Shown here piece after piece: positions 1-6,424 of a stretch of 22,321 nt of DNA (its first letter is position 1; each line of letters starts with the position of its first letter). Position numbers and translations under genes: made by a program. The notes under the pieces were generated by a model that saw nothing but the letters and a program-made list of their open reading frames with translations, was not told the DNA's origin and searched no databases. Source of the stretch: GCA-020344555 sp964548955 (lineage in GTDB: Bacteria; Planctomycetota; Phycisphaerae; UBA1845); contig CAZJTP010000057.1 in NCBI GenBank assembly GCA_964548955.1, positions 1 through 22,321 of the forward strand, given 5' to 3'.

Positions 1-291
1 ATGACGTAAGCTTCGATTCTGCAACGACTTGCGAAACGCTACTGTCGAAGACGGGTCTAGGTGCGACGCGAATCGTCCCTCCGCGTCGGTGATCACTGGT
101 GCAGCCGCTCGATTTCCCGGACCGTCGATGGCGAACAAGAAGAAAACCTCGACCTCCGCTCCAACGACCCCCGCGGACGTGTCGGCATCGATGACTTTCC
201 CTGTAACGGTCCATTCCCGACCCGTATCCCCACAGCATCCGCAGAAGCCTAACAATCCGAGCACGATTGAAAACCGAACGCCCCTTACCAT
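1..291 (-). CDS. Partial lipoprotein with carboxypeptidase-regulatory-like beta-sandwich domain (runs off the window)
   Basis: The reading frame is open from an ATG at 291 down to base 1 (97 codons seen, no stop), so the gene is cut by the window edge. The N-terminus is a short lipoprotein-like signal: basic MVRGVR, a hydrophobic stretch (residues 8-17), then FCGC with Cys19 as the likely lipidated residue. Phe at -3 is not the classic lipobox. Residues 28-75 read as one beta-sandwich repeat (VTGKVIDADTSAG ... TDAEGRF), the pattern of carboxypeptidase-regulatory-like domains. The two lipoproteins upstream have a comparable segment, but this gene lacks their conserved C-terminal tail in the part visible. 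A GAGGT Shine-Dalgarno lies 4 nt before the ATG. The preceding gene stops only 11 nt upstream, so translational coupling is likely. Function unknown; cell-envelope location is inferred from the signal. Confidence 0.72.
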   Translation of the reverse strand, partial: MVRGVRFSIVLGLLGFCGCCGDTGREWTVTGKVIDADTSAGVVGAEVEVFFLFAIDGPGNRAAAPVITDAEGRFASHLDPSSTVAFRKSLQNRSLRH

Positions 292-302
292 CTTACCTCA
301 CT

Positions 303-803
303 TCACTCCTCGCACGGCGGGACGAGGATCGGGTCTTTCAACTCGATTACGTCGTCGGGGAAGTCCATATCCACCACCGTGTCCTCGTTGATGTCGATAA
401 GGAACGCCTGCTCACACCCGTCCCGCACAACGATGATCTCGACCCGATCCGGCCGCGGAAATTCGTATGGGGGCGGACACCCCATCAGGGGCGTTCCGAA
501 TTCGACTTGAAATGACCCGTCAGTCGCGGGTGGAGGGAACCGAGACGTCCCGTCGAAGATCAGCGCCGAACGCGAATCTGTTTCTTCTCCATTGGTGAAA
601 GTTCGTACTCCCACGGCCACGTCAATTGCTCCCGTCATCGTGTCGTCGTTAAGAACCTTCCCACGCAGAAATAGTGTGGACCTGCAATGACCGTGAGGAA
701 TGACACAGCCCCCGAAGTAAGTCAAACAGATGAGCAAGAGTACACCAACGAATAGTTTCGCCTTACGGGCGATTGGTCGATAGTCAGCTTGGATCGTTAG
801 CAT
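303..803 (-). CDS. Small lipoprotein, second copy of a duplicated family
   Basis: A 166-aa protein. I chose the ATG at 803 because a purine-rich GGGGAGGGG lies just upstream and a signal peptide follows directly: basic residues 9-16, a hydrophobic run 17-30, then FGGC with Cys33 as candidate lipidation site. Residues 44-90 resemble a carboxypeptidase-regulatory-like beta sandwich (LRGKV ... VAVGVRTFTNGE). The last 48 or so residues (DRVEIIVVRDGCEQAFLIDI through ILVPPCEE) are nearly identical to the tail of the lipoprotein at 1301-1798, while the middle has diverged strongly, so the tail is the constrained or recently exchanged part. Both copies lie 13-14 nt after a metzincin-like gene. No catalytic motif is visible. 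Function unknown; partner, inhibitor or anchor of the neighbouring metalloprotease are possibilities only. Confidence 0.8.
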   Translation of the reverse strand: MLTIQADYRPIARKAKLFVGVLLLICLTYFGGCVIPHGHCRSTLFLRGKVLNDDTMTGAIDVAVGVRTFTNGEETDSRSALIFDGTSRFPPPATDGSFQVEFGTPLMGCPPPYEFPRPDRVEIIVVRDGCEQAFLIDINEDTVVDMDFPDDVIELKDPILVPPCEE

Positions 804-816
804 GCGTACCCCTCCC

Positions 817-1236
817 CTACTCGCGAACCCATCCAGGCACATTCCCGTGAAAGGACCCCGTGCTGCCGCATTCGCTCTGGAACCACCGACCAATTCGGCA
901 CGGGTCGTCATTAACATCGCATGACTGCTCGATCCAGTACTCAAGCGAGTGCATGGCCCCGCACGCGTGGGACATTTCGTGGAACACGGTTTCAATACAA
1001 TTGCATTCGTCAGTGGTGGGATCGCAATACCACATCTGAGACCCGCCCAGGCTGCAGCCTCTGGAGGAGCCACACGGCCCGCAGTCGTTCTTATCGGCGC
1101 AACTGATCTTAAGGCGTTTATGGTGCGATCCGCCGCAGCCGCAGCGGCCCTGCATGCACTGCTTGAAGGCGTTTGATACGCCCGGCAACTCATCGATCTT
1201 CTCGCACATATCCGGGAGCTTAACGTCGCACGGCAT
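817..1236 (-). CDS. 5'-truncated copy of secreted metzincin-like protease (possible pseudogene)
   Basis: A 139-aa frame matching the C-terminal third of the 404-aa protein at 1813-3027. It keeps the cysteine-rich block (GRCGCGGSHHKRLKISCAD, then paired Cys) and a complete metzincin-type zinc motif HEMSHACGAMH (His86, Glu87, His90, Gly93, His96). Homology continues upstream of the ATG in the same frame to about 1293 (NCGGGPAIRNGPGQSCHGVR), with no start codon there, no signal peptide and no Shine-Dalgarno before the ATG at 1236. In the full-length copy that ATG is an internal Met. The copy therefore looks like a tandem-duplication product that lost its 5' part. The open frame, all motif residues and an extra Cys-containing insert after the zinc motif are intact, so it is either young or still used. 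Export would need an unseen mechanism. Confidence 0.6.
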   Translation of the reverse strand: MPCDVKLPDMCEKIDELPGVSNAFKQCMQGRCGCGGSHHKRLKISCADKNDCGPCGSSRGCSLGGSQMWYCDPTTDECNCIETVFHEMSHACGAMHSLEYWIEQSCDVNDDPCRIGRWFQSECGSTGSFHGNVPGWVRE

Positions 1237-1300
1237 GCGGACGCCATGACAGCTCTGACCGGGGCCGTTGCGGATCGCCGGCCCGCCTCCGCAGTTGGCC

Positions 1301-1798
1301 TCACTCGTCGCACGGTGGAACCAGGATCGGGTCTTTAAGCTCGATCACGTCGTCGGGGAAATCCATATCCACCACCGTGTCCTCGTTGATCTCGATCAGG
1401 AATGTCTGCTCGCACCCGTCCCGCACAACGATGATCTCGACCTGATCCGGAGGCGGAAATGACGATGCGACGGTGCACGATACCAGCGTCTTCCGAAAGG
1501 GTAACTCGAACATTCCATTCTCGTCGGGTGGTGGACCGTTAGAATCGCCGAATATGGTTAGGGCGGGGATGACATCCGTCACTTCTCCATTTGTGAAGCT
1601 GCGCCCCCCCACGGCAACGTTTGCCAGCGGTTCGCCGGTAACGCGATCAGCGAGCCAACCGCGTACTAACACAGTTACCCCCTGGCAATCGCCAAACACG
1701 CAACCGTTGGCGACGAGGATGGACATAACCAACAAACCAGTGACGAAATATGTGAACCGTATCATTATCATGTCGATTATCCGTTGGGTTTGCGCCAT
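1301..1798 (-). CDS. Small lipoprotein, first copy of a duplicated family
   Basis: A 165-aa protein starting at the ATG at 1798, with AGGGA six nucleotides upstream. ATGs at 1771 and 1765 are possible but have weaker ribosome binding sites. The N-terminus has a hydrophobic run (residues 15-30) ending VANGC, so Cys33 is the candidate lipidation site, although Asn at -2 is atypical. Residues 43-75 (VRGWLADRVTGEPLANVAVG) look like a carboxypeptidase-regulatory-like beta-sandwich segment. The last 48 residues (from DQVEIIVVRDGCEQTFLIEI) are almost identical to the copy at 303-803. The gene starts 14 nt after the metzincin-like gene stops, so the two are probably co-translated. Envelope location is inferred. 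Function unknown. Confidence 0.8.
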   Translation of the reverse strand: MAQTQRIIDMIMIRFTYFVTGLLVMSILVANGCVFGDCQGVTVLVRGWLADRVTGEPLANVAVGGRSFTNGEVTDVIPALTIFGDSNGPPPDENGMFELPFRKTLVSCTVASSFPPPDQVEIIVVRDGCEQTFLIEINEDTVVDMDFPDDVIELKDPILVPPCDE

Positions 1799-1812
1799 GC
1801 TTGGTCCCTGCG

Positions 1813-3027
1813 CTATCGTTCGATCTTACGCTCGTCAGTGGGCGTACGGAACCCAATTGGACTACATGACCCACATGCCCCCTCAAACCAATCGCCGATG
1901 CGGTACGATTCGCCCGTCTGGTCCATTGCGCCACAGGCGTGCGACATCTCGTGGAAAACTATCCCTACGCATTCGCACTCGAAGCCCGTCGAACTACAAT
2001 ACCACATTTGAGAGCCGGCAATATTGCAGCCTCCGTAGGTCTTACCTGGCGGGGGAGTCCCGCAAGGCCCGCAGTCGTTCCTATCGGCGCAACTGATCTT
2101 GAGGCGTTTGTGGTGCGATCCGCCGCAGCCGCATCGGCCCTGCATGCACTGCTTGAAGGGTTCCCCTACGCCGGGCAGCTCGTCGATCTTGAGGCACATA
2201 TCCGGGAGCTTAACGTCGCACGGCATGCGGACGCCATGACAGCTCTGACCGGGGCCATCGTAAATCATCGGCCCGTCACAGGACGTGGCCGGCTCGTAGG
2301 CGATGAACAAGTCGAGGATGTAGTTGACGGCCATGGTTGCGAGATTCGCGATGAGCTTCAGGGTGTCGCCCAGGCTTAATCCGACAGTAGCTATCGCACC
2401 GTCCGTGGCTCCTCCATCCGCGCAGGCGAACATCCCGGCGACCTCGTCGTGGAAGCCGGCCTCCGAGTCAGGGTCCTCCTGAACCCCATCGGTCTGGGAG
2501 TAGGTCCAGCCGCCGGTCAGCGTGATCGTCCCGTTCCAGATGTCGAAAACGACGAGTGTGCCCGAAACGTAAAGGACATCGCTTTCCAGGTCCAGGGTTT
2601 GCGTAAGCGTCCACTGCTTGCTGACCGAATCGTCCGAAAGCAAGATTACCAGATCGATCGTGCCGTCGGATTGATAGGCCGACACGTCCGCGGTACCTGT
2701 GGAAAAGACGACGTCGTCCTGAAAGAGAAGCAGTGGCGAGACAGCCTGCATGTCCGGCCAAGTCTGAGCCTGCGTTGGGTATCCGGGCTCCAGCTTCCCG
2801 CAGGATGAACCACTACCTGACGCAATGGCCAGATCTTCCTCCATATCGTGTAGGAAGTCGAGCAGACACCCAAGGTCCAAGTCTGGATCGGTTCTGTCTC
2901 GATACGGTCCATGTGCTTCAGGCGGTCTTGCCCAACTCCAAGCAGGGGTTAAGAATGTGACAACCAATGCGAACAGACCTAGGTTCACCGTCCTTGACAC
3001 GTGTCGCTTGCGTTGAGTGATGCTCAT
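1813..3027 (-). CDS. Secreted cysteine-rich metzincin-like metalloprotease
   Basis: A 404-aa protein. The ATG at 3027 is preferred over an upstream TTG at 3042 because GGAAGGG lies at ideal distance. A Sec signal peptide is clear: basic MSITQRKRHVSR, hydrophobic core 15-27, AxA-like cleavage after WSWA. Residues of about 90-210 are beta-rich with low similarity to anything I recognise. The C-terminal part is cysteine-rich (GRCGCGGSHHKRLKISCAD, NDCGPCG, MWYC, CEC) and carries HEMSHACGAMD: His359, Glu360, His363, Gly366, Asp369. This is the metzincin pattern HExxHxxGxxH/D, where Asp as third ligand is known in some families. The many Cys pairs suggest a disulfide-stabilised secreted enzyme. The layout reminds me of Cys-rich HExxH domains at the ends of some Rhs-type toxins, a recollection only. 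Substrate unknown. It is the first gene of the accessory block, 115 nt after rpsJ. Confidence 0.82.
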   Translation of the reverse strand: MSITQRKRHVSRTVNLGLFALVVTFLTPAWSWARPPEAHGPYRDRTDPDLDLGCLLDFLHDMEEDLAIASGSGSSCGKLEPGYPTQAQTWPDMQAVSPLLLFQDDVVFSTGTADVSAYQSDGTIDLVILLSDDSVSKQWTLTQTLDLESDVLYVSGTLVVFDIWNGTITLTGGWTYSQTDGVQEDPDSEAGFHDEVAGMFACADGGATDGAIATVGLSLGDTLKLIANLATMAVNYILDLFIAYEPATSCDGPMIYDGPGQSCHGVRMPCDVKLPDMCLKIDELPGVGEPFKQCMQGRCGCGGSHHKRLKISCADRNDCGPCGTPPPGKTYGGCNIAGSQMWYCSSTGFECECVGIVFHEMSHACGAMDQTGESYRIGDWFEGACGSCSPIGFRTPTDERKIER

Positions 3028-3142
3028 TTCGCACCCTTCCAAACTGCGCCGATGCTATGGAACAACCACTCTCTTCCGGAGATCCGAAGAATTTCGCTTG
3101 CCCGGAGTCCAGTACGGGTTGAAGCCTACAGCTCGCGTTTGC

Positions 3143-3454
3143 TCAGGTCCTGATCTTCACAAAAACACCGGCTGGCACCTGAATACGATTGATGGCCTCA
3201 ACCGTGCGGGTCGTCGGCTCGCTAATATCGATGATACGCTTATGGGTGCGCATCTCGAACTGCTCGCGGGACTTCTTGTCAATATGGGGTCCACGCAGCA
3301 CCGTATACCGCTCGATTCGAGTCGGCAGCGGAATCGGTCCGTGCACCTTCGCGCTGGTACGCTTGGCCTGCTCCACGATCTCACGAGCCGATGCGTCCAA
3401 GGCCCGCGTGTCGTAGGCTTCCATCCGAATCCTGATTCTGTTCTGAGCGCTCAC
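3143..3454 (-). CDS. rpsJ: 30S ribosomal protein S10 (uS10) / NusE
   Basis: A 103-aa protein, the usual uS10 length. It belongs to the head of the 30S subunit and also acts as NusE in antitermination with NusB and NusG. Recognisable segments are NRIRIRMEAYD at the N-terminus, AREIVEQAKRT, the family signature VHGPIPLPTRIERYTVL (residues 37-53), and RTHKRIIDI. The start is the GTG at 3454, which puts the N-terminus where the family begins; AAGGG lies about 11 nt upstream. A longer frame up to 3535 exists but has no homology and starts at the promoter. rpsJ is not followed by rplC as in a normal S10 operon: the next gene is the secreted metalloprotease. It has its own promoter. Confidence 0.96.
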   Translation of the reverse strand: MSAQNRIRIRMEAYDTRALDASAREIVEQAKRTSAKVHGPIPLPTRIERYTVLRGPHIDKKSREQFEMRTHKRIIDISEPTTRTVEAINRIQVPAGVFVKIRT

Positions 3455-3519
3455 CCGACGTAAACCCTTGCCGGCAACTAACTTGGCGGCCTTCTGCCGG
3501 AAAAAGCCGTGTATACCTG

Positions 3520-3547
3520 ATGATAAACGATCCAATCAATCTGTCAA
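3520..3547 (-). promoter_or_regulatory. Sigma70-type promoter for rpsJ
   Basis: On the minus strand a perfect -35 box TTGACA (3542-3547) is followed after 16 bp by TATCAT (3520-3525), which matches 5 of 6 bases of the -10 consensus. It lies in the 244-nt gap between fusA and rpsJ. A transcript would start about 60 nt upstream of the GTG start codon. This is the clearest promoter in the window. The rest of the gap (3548-3698) holds only a weak GGCCT/AGGCC inverted repeat and no gene. Confidence 0.72.
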
Positions 3548-3698
3548 CCATACCCAGTGCCATCTTTCCAGTTTTTCGGCGGGACGTATCCCTCCCGAGT
3601 GGCACGGTCTGGCGAAGCCACGCCGTCGTGGTCGGTAGCAGATGGCCTAACGAGTCAGGCCGCCGCACTGACAACAGAACGCATCGTCTCGCCATGCC

Positions 3699-5768
3699 CT
3701 ACCCGACGAGGGTTTTCATCTCATCAGGCGGTATCGGGGCGTAGTGGGAGGGGGCCATAGTCGAGGTAGCCCGCCCCTGGGAGAGGCTTCTGAGCATCGT
3801 GATATACCCGAACATCCGGGCCAGCGACACGTCCGCGGCGATCACCCGGTCCGACCCACGCATCCTCGTCTCTCTCACGACGGCCTTTCGGGCGTTCAGA
3901 TCGCTCATGATCGGGCCGAAATACTCGTCAGACGTGACCACTTCGACCGCCATGATCGGCTGCAGCAACACTGGCCCGGCAGTTGCCATCGCCTCGTAGA
4001 ACGCCGTTCGGGCCGCGTTCTCGAATGCCAGCTCCGAGCTATCAACCCTGTGCTGTTTCACGTCCAACAGGTTGACCTTCCAGTCGATCACGGGGTAGCC
4101 GCCCAGCGTCCCACTCTGGGCCGCCTCCATCACTCCCGCCTCCATCGCGCGGACAAACTCAGGGGAGACGGTATTCTCCGGGATTTCGCTGATAATCTCG
4201 AAGTTAACCCGCCCGGAGACATGGGGTCTGGGCTTGATCCGAAGCCGCACGACTGCGTAGTGTCCTCGGCCGCCGAGCTGACGGACAAACTTTCCAACAC
4301 CCTCACCGGCGGTGGTGACCGTCTCGCGATACGAGACTCGCGGCCTCCCCACAGCGGTGTCCACGTGCATCTCGGTTCGGAGCCGTTGGACCGCAATCTC
4401 CAGGTGGAGCTCACCCATACCCGAGATCAACGTCTGCCCGGTCTCGGGATTTGCCGTGACCGATATCGTCGGATCCTGCCGCTCCAGCGCTGCGAGAGCC
4501 TCAAGCAGTTTATCCCGATCTTTCGACGACTTCGGCTCGACCGATACGCTGATCACCGTCTCGGGGAACTTGATCGACTCGAGGATCACCGCGTGTCGCT
4601 GGTCGCAGAGCGTGTGGCCCGTCAGGGCGGATTTCGGACCAATGACCGCAACGATGTCACCGGCGACGGCCCGGTCGAGCTGCTCGCGCCGCTTCGCGAA
4701 CATCCGGAGAATACGGGTTATGTTCTCCTTCTCGCCGGTCACCGTATTGAGAAGGCGTATGTTGGTCCTTAGCGTTCCGGAGTAGACGCGCAGATAGAAC
4801 AGATCGACGGGCTTCTCTGCAACAACTTTGAACACCAGTGCCGCTACCGCACCTCCCGCATCGCACTTAAGCTCGTGCTTAACGTCGTCCCGTCTGGCGT
4901 CTGCGACTGTAATCGGCGGGACCTCAAGCGGACTCGGCAGGAAGTCACATATCGCGTCGAGCAATCGTTGGATGCCCACATAACGAAGCGCGCTGCCGCA
5001 CAGTACGGGCGTCAGTTCATGTCGGATCGTCGCGGCTCGGATGGCCCGTCGAATCACGGCGGGTTCAAACGGCTCGTCGGCAAGATACTTCTCCATCAAC
5101 TCATCCGACGTCTCGGCGACCGCCTCGATAAGCTCATAGCGCCATTGCTCAACCGTGGCGAGAAGCTCATCAGGAATCGCACGATACGTATACGACGAAC
5201 CCAGCTCCTCAGGTTTGTAGTAGATAGCCTTCATGTCGATCAGATCGACCAGGCCGCTGAAATCACTCCCCGATCCGATCGGAAGCTGGATCACCAACGG
5301 GCGGGCATTGAGTCTATTCCGAATCGCGTCGATGGCGGCCTCGAAATCGGTGCTGATCCGATCCATCTTGTTGATAAAGCAAAGACGCGGAACGGCGTAC
5401 TTGTCCGCCTGGCGCCAGACCGTCTCCGACTGGGCCTCCACACCCTCCTTGGCGTCGAACACAGCCACCATCCCATCAAGCACGCGAAGGGCCCGCTCGA
5501 CCTCGGCCGTGAAATCGACGTGGCCCGGCGTATCGATCAGGTTGATCGTGTGCCTCCGCCAAGGGCAGCTCACCGCGGCGGAGTAGATCGTGATCCCGCG
5601 ATCCTGTTCCTGCTCATCAAAATCGGTCGTGGTCGTCCCGTCATCGACCTCGCCCATCCGGTGCGTCCGGCCGGTGTAGTAGAGAATGCGCTCGGTGGTG
5701 GTTGTCTTGCCGGCATCGATGTGCGCGGCAATTCCAATGTTGCGGACTGTCGACAGATCGAGAGTCAT
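3699..5768 (-). CDS. fusA: Translation elongation factor G
   Basis: A 689-aa ribosome-dependent GTPase that drives tRNA-mRNA translocation. G1 is AHIDAGKT (15-22), switch I ends DRGITI (56-61), G3 is DTPGH (79-83) and G4 is NKMD (133-136). The domain IV tip motifs GGRGHY and HRVDSSELAF are present, and domain V ends MFGYITMLRSLSQGRA. The start at 5768 gives the usual N-terminus (MTLDLSTVRNIGI); an upstream extension to 5834 runs through an intergenic hairpin and lacks homology. The Shine-Dalgarno is weak. Switch I reads DDGTTTTDFDEQEQDRGITI rather than the common EF-G1 form with AATMDW, closer to the spdEFG groups or mitochondrial EFG2. A second EF-G may exist elsewhere in the genome. It follows rpsG by 111 nt, as in the classical str operon, but no tuf follows. 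Confidence 0.95.
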   Translation of the reverse strand: MTLDLSTVRNIGIAAHIDAGKTTTTERILYYTGRTHRMGEVDDGTTTTDFDEQEQDRGITIYSAAVSCPWRRHTINLIDTPGHVDFTAEVERALRVLDGMVAVFDAKEGVEAQSETVWRQADKYAVPRLCFINKMDRISTDFEAAIDAIRNRLNARPLVIQLPIGSGSDFSGLVDLIDMKAIYYKPEELGSSYTYRAIPDELLATVEQWRYELIEAVAETSDELMEKYLADEPFEPAVIRRAIRAATIRHELTPVLCGSALRYVGIQRLLDAICDFLPSPLEVPPITVADARRDDVKHELKCDAGGAVAALVFKVVAEKPVDLFYLRVYSGTLRTNIRLLNTVTGEKENITRILRMFAKRREQLDRAVAGDIVAVIGPKSALTGHTLCDQRHAVILESIKFPETVISVSVEPKSSKDRDKLLEALAALERQDPTISVTANPETGQTLISGMGELHLEIAVQRLRTEMHVDTAVGRPRVSYRETVTTAGEGVGKFVRQLGGRGHYAVVRLRIKPRPHVSGRVNFEIISEIPENTVSPEFVRAMEAGVMEAAQSGTLGGYPVIDWKVNLLDVKQHRVDSSELAFENAARTAFYEAMATAGPVLLQPIMAVEVVTSDEYFGPIMSDLNARKAVVRETRMRGSDRVIAADVSLARMFGYITMLRSLSQGRATSTMAPSHYAPIPPDEMKTLVG

Positions 5769-5826
5769 GCTTGCTTTCGCCGCTTCGTCCCACCGCAGGT
5801 GGAATCGCCGCCCATATCTGTACAAC

Positions 5827-5854
5827 GAGCCCACCCGACTTTGCGGGTGGGCTC
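5827..5854 (-). promoter_or_regulatory. Perfect 11-bp hairpin in the rpsG-fusA gap
   Basis: The arms GAGCCCACCCG (5827-5837) and CGGGTGGGCTC (5844-5854) pair without mismatch around a 6-nt loop. On the coding strand the hairpin is followed by GTTGTAC, so there is no U-tract and an intrinsic terminator is unlikely. It sits 25 nt after the rpsG stop and 58 nt before the fusA start. An mRNA processing or stability element, or a ribosomal-protein binding site, are alternatives; nothing in the sequence decides between them. Confidence 0.55.
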
Positions 5855-5879
5855 ACCGTCGAAGACAAATGACGCAGGA

Positions 5880-6359
5880 CTACCGCCAGGCGAAGTGGGC
5901 AAACGCCTTATTCGCCTCAGCCATCCTGTGCATGTTTGTACGGGTCGTGATCGCGGTGCCCTCGCCCTTGTAGGCATCGATGATTTCTTGGGCGAGTGCT
6001 TCGTACATCGGCTTACCCTTCTTGGCCCGCGCCGCCTCACGGATCCAGCGAATCGCCAGGGACTGCTGCCTTTTGCGATTCACCGGCATGGGAACCTGGT
6101 AGTTGCTGCCGCCGACGCGGCGGGAACGCACCTCGACATTGGGCTTGCAGTTGCCAATCGCCGTCTCGAAGACCTCCGCGGGCGGAACGTCCTTGATCCG
6201 CTTGGCGACAATGTCTATGGCGTCGTAGAATGCATGCGTCGCCGTGCTTTTCTTGCCATCCAGCATGAAGCAGTTGATGAACTTCGAGACAAGCAGACTA
6301 CCATAGCGCGTATCGGGCTTTAACTGGGCCGCCGACTGAGTGAACCTCTTGTAAGCCAT
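5880..6359 (-). CDS. rpsG: 30S ribosomal protein S7 (uS7)
   Basis: A 159-aa protein, the usual length for uS7, which nucleates assembly of the 30S head by binding 16S rRNA. Family segments seen are KFINCFMLDGKKSTA (residues 26-40), the signature VEVRSRRVGGSNYQVP (about 75-90), LAIRWIREAAR and the C-terminal HRMAEANKAFAHFAW. The start is the ATG at 6359 (MAYKRFTQ), with AGGA nine nucleotides upstream; a frame extending to 6416 lacks homology. In other bacteria uS7 represses its own operon by binding between rpsL and rpsG. Here bioY occupies that place, so such control would have to work differently. The hairpin at 5827-5854 follows directly. Confidence 0.96.
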   Translation of the reverse strand: MAYKRFTQSAAQLKPDTRYGSLLVSKFINCFMLDGKKSTATHAFYDAIDIVAKRIKDVPPAEVFETAIGNCKPNVEVRSRRVGGSNYQVPMPVNRKRQQSLAIRWIREAARAKKGKPMYEALAQEIIDAYKGEGTAITTRTNMHRMAEANKAFAHFAWR

Positions 6360-6424
6360 TACAAACGTTCCTAAATCCTCTTGCCGGGCGAGCCACCCGG
6401 CCGATGAACTCCCCAAACGTGGTG

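Larger units (their letters stand above)
303..2280. repeat. Tandem duplication of a protease C-terminus plus lipoprotein unit
   Basis: Two units lie head to tail: about 1301-2280 and about 303-1293, each holding the 3' part of a metzincin-like gene plus a whole lipoprotein gene. The spacing between matching positions is about 990-998 bp. The strongest direct evidence is a 63-bp exact repeat at 1204-1266 and 2194-2256, offset 990. A 29-bp exact repeat lies in the lipoprotein tails (364-392 and 1362-1390). The left breakpoint of the second unit falls within a few bases of the stop codon of the first lipoprotein gene. Similarity is high in the Cys-rich/zinc region and the lipoprotein tail and low in the lipoprotein middle. 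Confidence 0.9.

Noticed and set aside
29..391. Plus-strand frames at the left edge (29-391, 61-252)
   Set aside because: The minus strand carries a lipoprotein with signal, Shine-Dalgarno and a domain pattern; the plus frames have none of these.
303..1313. Single 336-aa minus-strand protein
   Set aside because: Only the part from 803 has a ribosome binding site, signal peptide and a paralogue; the upstream part is out of frame with the truncated protease that truly occupies that stretch.
3143..3535. 130-aa version of S10
   Set aside because: The extra 27 residues are not part of the family and would begin inside the promoter spacer.
5768..5834. N-terminal extension of EF-G to 711 aa
   Set aside because: It is encoded by the intergenic hairpin region and has no family counterpart.
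4875..6323. Long plus-strand open frame (482 codons)
   Set aside because: It lies antisense across fusA and rpsG, ignores their boundary and shows no domain.
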